In this document: in pieces, positions 60,363 to 64,000 of the stretch | Numbering within the stretch: position 1 is the stretch's first letter | How the letters are laid out: every line of letters starts with the position of its first letter | Source: Hepsetus odoe | Taxonomy: Eukaryota; Chordata; Actinopteri; Characiformes; Hepsetidae | Direction of reading: 5' to 3' | DNA length: 64,000 nt | Assembly: GCA_017165825.1 (NCBI GenBank) | Contig: CM029386.1 | Span: 11,986,682 to 12,050,681, forward strand | Translations under genes and position numbers: made by a program | The notes under the pieces: model-generated | Database searches by the model: none | What the model saw: the letters and a program-made list of their open reading frames with translations, nothing else | Told to the model about the DNA's origin: nothing

Positions 60363-63300
60363 TAGAGTGAGAGAGAGACACAGACAGACAGATATATATA
60401 TATATATGAACACACACACACAGTACTGTGCAAAAGTTTTAGGCAGGTGTGAAAAATGCTGTAAACTAAGAATGCTTTCAGAAATGGAAGTGTTAATCAT
60501 TTATTTTCATCAATCAACAAAAATGCAATGAATGAACAAAAGAGAAATCTAAATCAAATCAATATTTGGTGTGACCACCCTTTGCCTTCAAAACAGCATC
60601 AGTTCTTCTAGGTACAGTTGCACACAGTTTTTGAAGGAACTCAGCTGGTAGGTTGTTCAAACATGACTGTGTTTCAACCTCCATGTGACACTGAAGATGT
60701 GCAAGTGTACCTATAAGAATTGATGCTGGTTTGAAGGCAAAACACACCTGCCTAAAATGTTTGCACAGTACTGTGTGTGTATATATATATATATATATAA
60801 ATAAATAATGTATTTATATAATTGTATTTCCTAAAAAAGAAAGCAAAGATCTACTTCTAAAACAGAGAAATGACAATGTTTGTCATTTCCATATTCCAAA
60901 ACACAAAAACTTGAGTAGAAATCTAACTAGTAGTATGCACATTAATACTACTAGAAGTAATTAACTAGTATTAATATAGTGTAATTATACATTAATAAAT
61001 AAATAAAACTCAAAAAGCAGACTTGAGGCACAATGACCACTATAATATAACTTCAATACTACAATGTATTGTGGACAGATGCAAAACATTGTTTCAATGA
61101 ATCATTTGGCCCTTAATAAAAAACATCTACCAAATTTAAAGGATTGGAAAACTGAATCAAAAACAAGGAATGCTTGAGAGAAACCTGATATTACATGATG
61201 TCACTTTGTTTATTACAAAAGGTTCACACCACTGTTCAGGAGAAAAGCAAGGGAGATGCTATCTTACCTTCTGGATTGATCTGGGGTTCAAATTTCTCAG
61301 AGGTGACCTCTGAGAGGTCCTCCGGGTTCAGACTCCACACACTGACTCCCTCTGCTGCTCCTGCAGCCATGGCTGCCCCTAGAGCTGTGGTTTCCGGCAT
61401 GGATGGCTTCACTGCACACAAACACGGATTTACAAGTGGCATGAATCAACTCCAGGGGAAATGAAAATTCCTGGATAAATGAGCTTTTGAATTTTCAGAG
61501 CCCTCAAGACACGAGTCTCTCTGCTGGGGGTAAATTCCTGCCATGCCAGGGGCAGGTTATTTTATCATGGCCTCATGCCATCTTCCCTTAATAAATGTAA
61601 AAGAGACACTTATTAGGTGGGTTTAGGTGGCTTCTTTTTTTGATATTATCAAAAGGTTAATAACTCTCTTGCCTAGCAGGAATCTACAAATATTGTTTTA
61701 TATTGTAAGATTAAAAAAAGAACAATTTTGAGCGATGCTTGCATTATACATCTCTTACCAACTGGAATGCAAAGAATATCAGCCTGTAGTTGCATGAGAA
61801 GCCTGTTAGAGGTCATTCCTCCATCAACTTGTAGCTGATTTAGAGGAATTCCACTGTCTTGATTCATGGCATCAAGGATCTAAACCAAACAAATCAAAAA
61901 GAAGTTTCAACCATGAGTTAGTTTTTAAGCAGTCTAATAGGGTATGCTATTCATTGGTTGATTTAGGAAATTAGCTTTGCATTTTAGTTGTATTTAACAC
62001 ATGATCAGCTAACCTTTCCGAGCTTCACATTAAGAAATCACAATGTGAGATTTAATATCAGTTGCTTCTTTTTACATTCAGAACCATGTACTCAGATAAA
62101 AGCTATTAAAAAAAAAAAAAATCACTGCATGCATTATATTTATGTATTTATTTATTTTTAAAATAATCAATTAAGGCTACCTCTCGTGTCTGAAAACAGA
62201 CTGCTTCTAGGGCGGCAAAAGCCAAGTGACTTTTGTTTGTGAACTGTGTCAAACCACAGATGATTCTGTTTGAAAAGATAAACGAAACAGAAGTTAATAG
62301 ATAGTTTTACCATAATTATATCTTCTAATATGAAGTAAATCTTTAACTCTGTTGCATTAAGAGCTCACTTATGTTTTCAACATCACAATTTGTACTAATA
62401 CTGTATTTTCATTTACAGCAAAAACCCAACTATGGTACATATCAGACTCTCTTATTTAGCTCAATTTTTTATTTTTCTCCAATGTTTCCTTGTCTTTTAC
62501 ATATAGATAAATTATAATTACATTATAACGTGACCTTTTTCCCCTCCACTATCAATTTAGCCCTGTTCTGAAACGTCACAGCTGACTTTCAGTTACCCTC
62601 GAGCACTTGGTTCCCAGTAGGGGGCGTAGAGGCCAGAAAATGCAGGGACAAAGTAGCAACCATAGGATGTGCCAACACCAGCAGCCAGTTTCTCTTAAAG
62701 GAAAATAACACAACTAATTAACCATTGTTATGCCTTGGACAAAGAATGTGTGAAGTCTTAGGACAGTTTTTGATAAACATACAACAGCAGTGCTTAAATA
62801 ATTCATTAAAGCTGTAAATCTAGAAAGTCCAATGTTCATACTATGTTTACTGAGCTGTGTGTCAGTAAAGTAAGGGTTAGTAGGCTACTAGATCGGCCAA
62901 ACGGCTGTTTTGGCACTTCCTGATTGGGTCTTTATTTAATTTATCCACTTAAGCACTCACCGAGCTCAGTAGATGTCTGGATAATCCCAAGGTTATCTTT
63001 CAGCCAACGCACAACAGCTCCGGCTATGGCAACTGAACCCTGAATAAGGCTAATTATAGGTCAGTGCTTGTGTAACAGTGAAAGAATTAAGACCATTCCA
63101 TCCATTCAGTTACATCGTAATTCTTATAACTACCAGCTTGCTTTTTTTTTTTTTTTTTTTTTCTTAAGCAAAGGAAATTATTGGGCTACTGAAATAAATT
63201 AACTGAATTCATGTATAGGAATAATAGCTGAAAATACAGGCATACAAGGACTCAGAATGAAAGTGTTTTCTAGAAAGAGTAAAGAAGGTAGGCATGTTTT

Positions 63301-63614
63301 TGTAAGGGTACAGTGTTATCAATGCTTATGTAAAAATGGATGGGAAGCTTCAGGTTTTCACCCTTATGAAATAATTACAATATGCAGAAACAGACCTCTA
63401 GTGCATAGCAGGCTGGCTTGTCTCGACCTAGTTTATATGCTACCGTTGTTAACAGGCCATGGTCTGACATCACTGGCTGCAGGAAACAAAAAGGATACAG
63501 ATCAGTGAGACAAAGCATAATATTTGCCGGAAATGAACCATATAATGCTCAACTACTGAATGCTGTACTACCTTTGGTCCTGTGTTTCTAAGGAGGAAAC
63601 ACCCGGTCCCATAA
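59092..63614 (-). CDS. gk: Glycerol kinase, C-terminal half (5' part beyond the window)
   Basis: Ten minus-strand coding segments: 63614-63572, 63396-63476, 62961-63039, 62597-62693, 62181-62265, 61759-61879, 61268-61411, 59998-60084, 59468-59554 and 59102-59092 (stop TAG). All junctions close in phase, giving about 278 residues from YGTGCF onward. This is the C-terminal FGGY ATPase half: GLLTTVAYKLGRDKP, YGCYFVPAFSGLYAPYWEPS, the family signature around LQVDGGMTSNRLLMQLQADI, and KPSMPETTALGAAMAAGAAE. The 59468-59554 segment encodes a hydrophobic anchor, and the last two residues are HK. The enzyme makes glycerol-3-phosphate from glycerol and ATP in cytosol or at the mitochondrial surface. 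The N-terminal half and promoter lie beyond 64,000. Confidence 0.95.
59468..59554 (-). other. gk: 87-nt membrane-anchor exon of gk
   Basis: Encodes ESSIFSSVPLGFYILGSMLM followed by LIGAKYIA, a C-terminal hydrophobic helix matching the mammalian GK anchor (SLPLGFFIV...LIGAR). It is 87 bases, enters and leaves in phase 1, and is flanked by good sites (CAACAG acceptor, GTCAGT donor). Skipping it would end the protein NGNGHK, so it behaves as a symmetric cassette. Mammalian GK is known to have forms with and without this tail. Confidence 0.88.
60231..60400. repeat. Compound (TG)n-(TA)n-(GA)n microsatellite
   Basis: In the gk intron between 59,998-60,084 and 61,268-61,411. A TG run, a TA run and an imperfect GA tract follow in order, with TA again at the end, directly abutting the foldback element at 60,421. 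Confidence 0.95.
60421..60773. mobile_element. Foldback/MITE-like element in a gk intron
   Basis: Ends CAGTACTGTGCAAAAGTTTT and (inverted) AAAATGTTTGCACAGTACTG pair as terminal inverted repeats. Internal segments also pair (TTTGCCTTCAAAACAGCATC with the complement near 60,722-60,741). It is non-coding, about 350 bases, and flanked by CA/TG and TA microsatellites. A degraded relative lies at 36,264-36,548. Confidence 0.85.
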
Positions 63615-64000
63615 CTAAGAACAGAAGAGCAGAGAACATCACACATGCATCCACCCATTAAGTTGCAAATGAGAAACTTAGTGGTGGGTGATTCAATACA
63701 AACAGCTGCATATTACATGTTTGCAGTTTAAAATGAGTGTTTTTATTAAATATTTAATCTGCTGAGATATTATTATTATTATTAGAGTTATTTTTCCAAT
63801 TAGCCTAGTTTAGTTTAGCTTTAAGACTTACAAGGCTAACATTGCTATCAAAAGAGTCATGTCACCAAAATAATTAATCCAGCAACAATAAAAGAAACAG
63901 AAACTAGAACCAGAAACAACAATCAGAAATAGAAAAGCCATTTACAAAGAAGCATTTCTTTCTCAGTGCTGACCCAGTTTTAAGCAAACAAATAGCAAAA
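63615..64000 (-). other. gk: gk intron running off the window
   Basis: AT-rich intronic sequence upstream of the first visible gk exon. I looked for the preceding exon on the minus strand and did not find it. A short ATT run lies at about 63,769-63,784. Confidence 0.6.

Noticed and set aside
63615..64000. A further upstream gk exon
   Set aside because: No minus-strand segment resembles the expected preceding glycerol kinase sequence with splice sites.

Overview
The window looks like teleost fish nuclear DNA. It has intron-rich vertebrate genes, very abundant dinucleotide microsatellites, tRNA-headed SINEs, Tc1-type DNA transposons and L2/RTE-type LINE fragments. I cannot place the species; an ostariophysan (catfish or characin-like) is only a guess. 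No bacterial-style operon, CRISPR array or virus was seen.

Layout. Positions 1 to about 37,890 are a gene-poor desert in which I recognise no protein-coding exon. It holds microsatellites, a 96-bp higher-order minisatellite (9.8-10.4 kb), a ~900-bp trinucleotide tract (24.86-25.76 kb), an internally deleted Tc1-like transposon (6.25-7.25 kb), a decayed LINE (34.13-34.70 kb) and some unique stretches that may be regulatory. From 37.9 kb to the right end the window is gene-dense. A beta-thymosin gene (minus strand, coding exons 38,783-39,088, promoter near 40,100) sits head to head with pwp2 (plus strand, 21 coding exons, 41,360-51,913, 939 aa). pwp2 converges on a three-exon NNMT/INMT-family methyltransferase gene (minus, 52,648-54,594, 267 aa). 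Beyond it is the 3' half of glycerol kinase gk (minus, coding exons 59,092-63,614, continuing past the right edge).

The exon models were built by hand from reading-frame continuity, splice consensus and similarity to the human proteins as I remember them. Each junction closes in phase. The four genes belong to unrelated processes: actin monomer buffering, small-subunit rRNA processing, small-molecule N-methylation and glycerol phosphorylation. They are neighbours, not a pathway.

The points most worth a second look are a GC-AG intron in pwp2 whose nearby GT alternative would give an immediate stop, replaced substrate-binding residues in the methyltransferase, a frame-neutral 87-nt membrane-anchor exon in gk, the exact 96-bp minisatellite, and a perfect 37-bp hairpin made from two SINE tails inside pwp2. 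I found no convincing new biological system.
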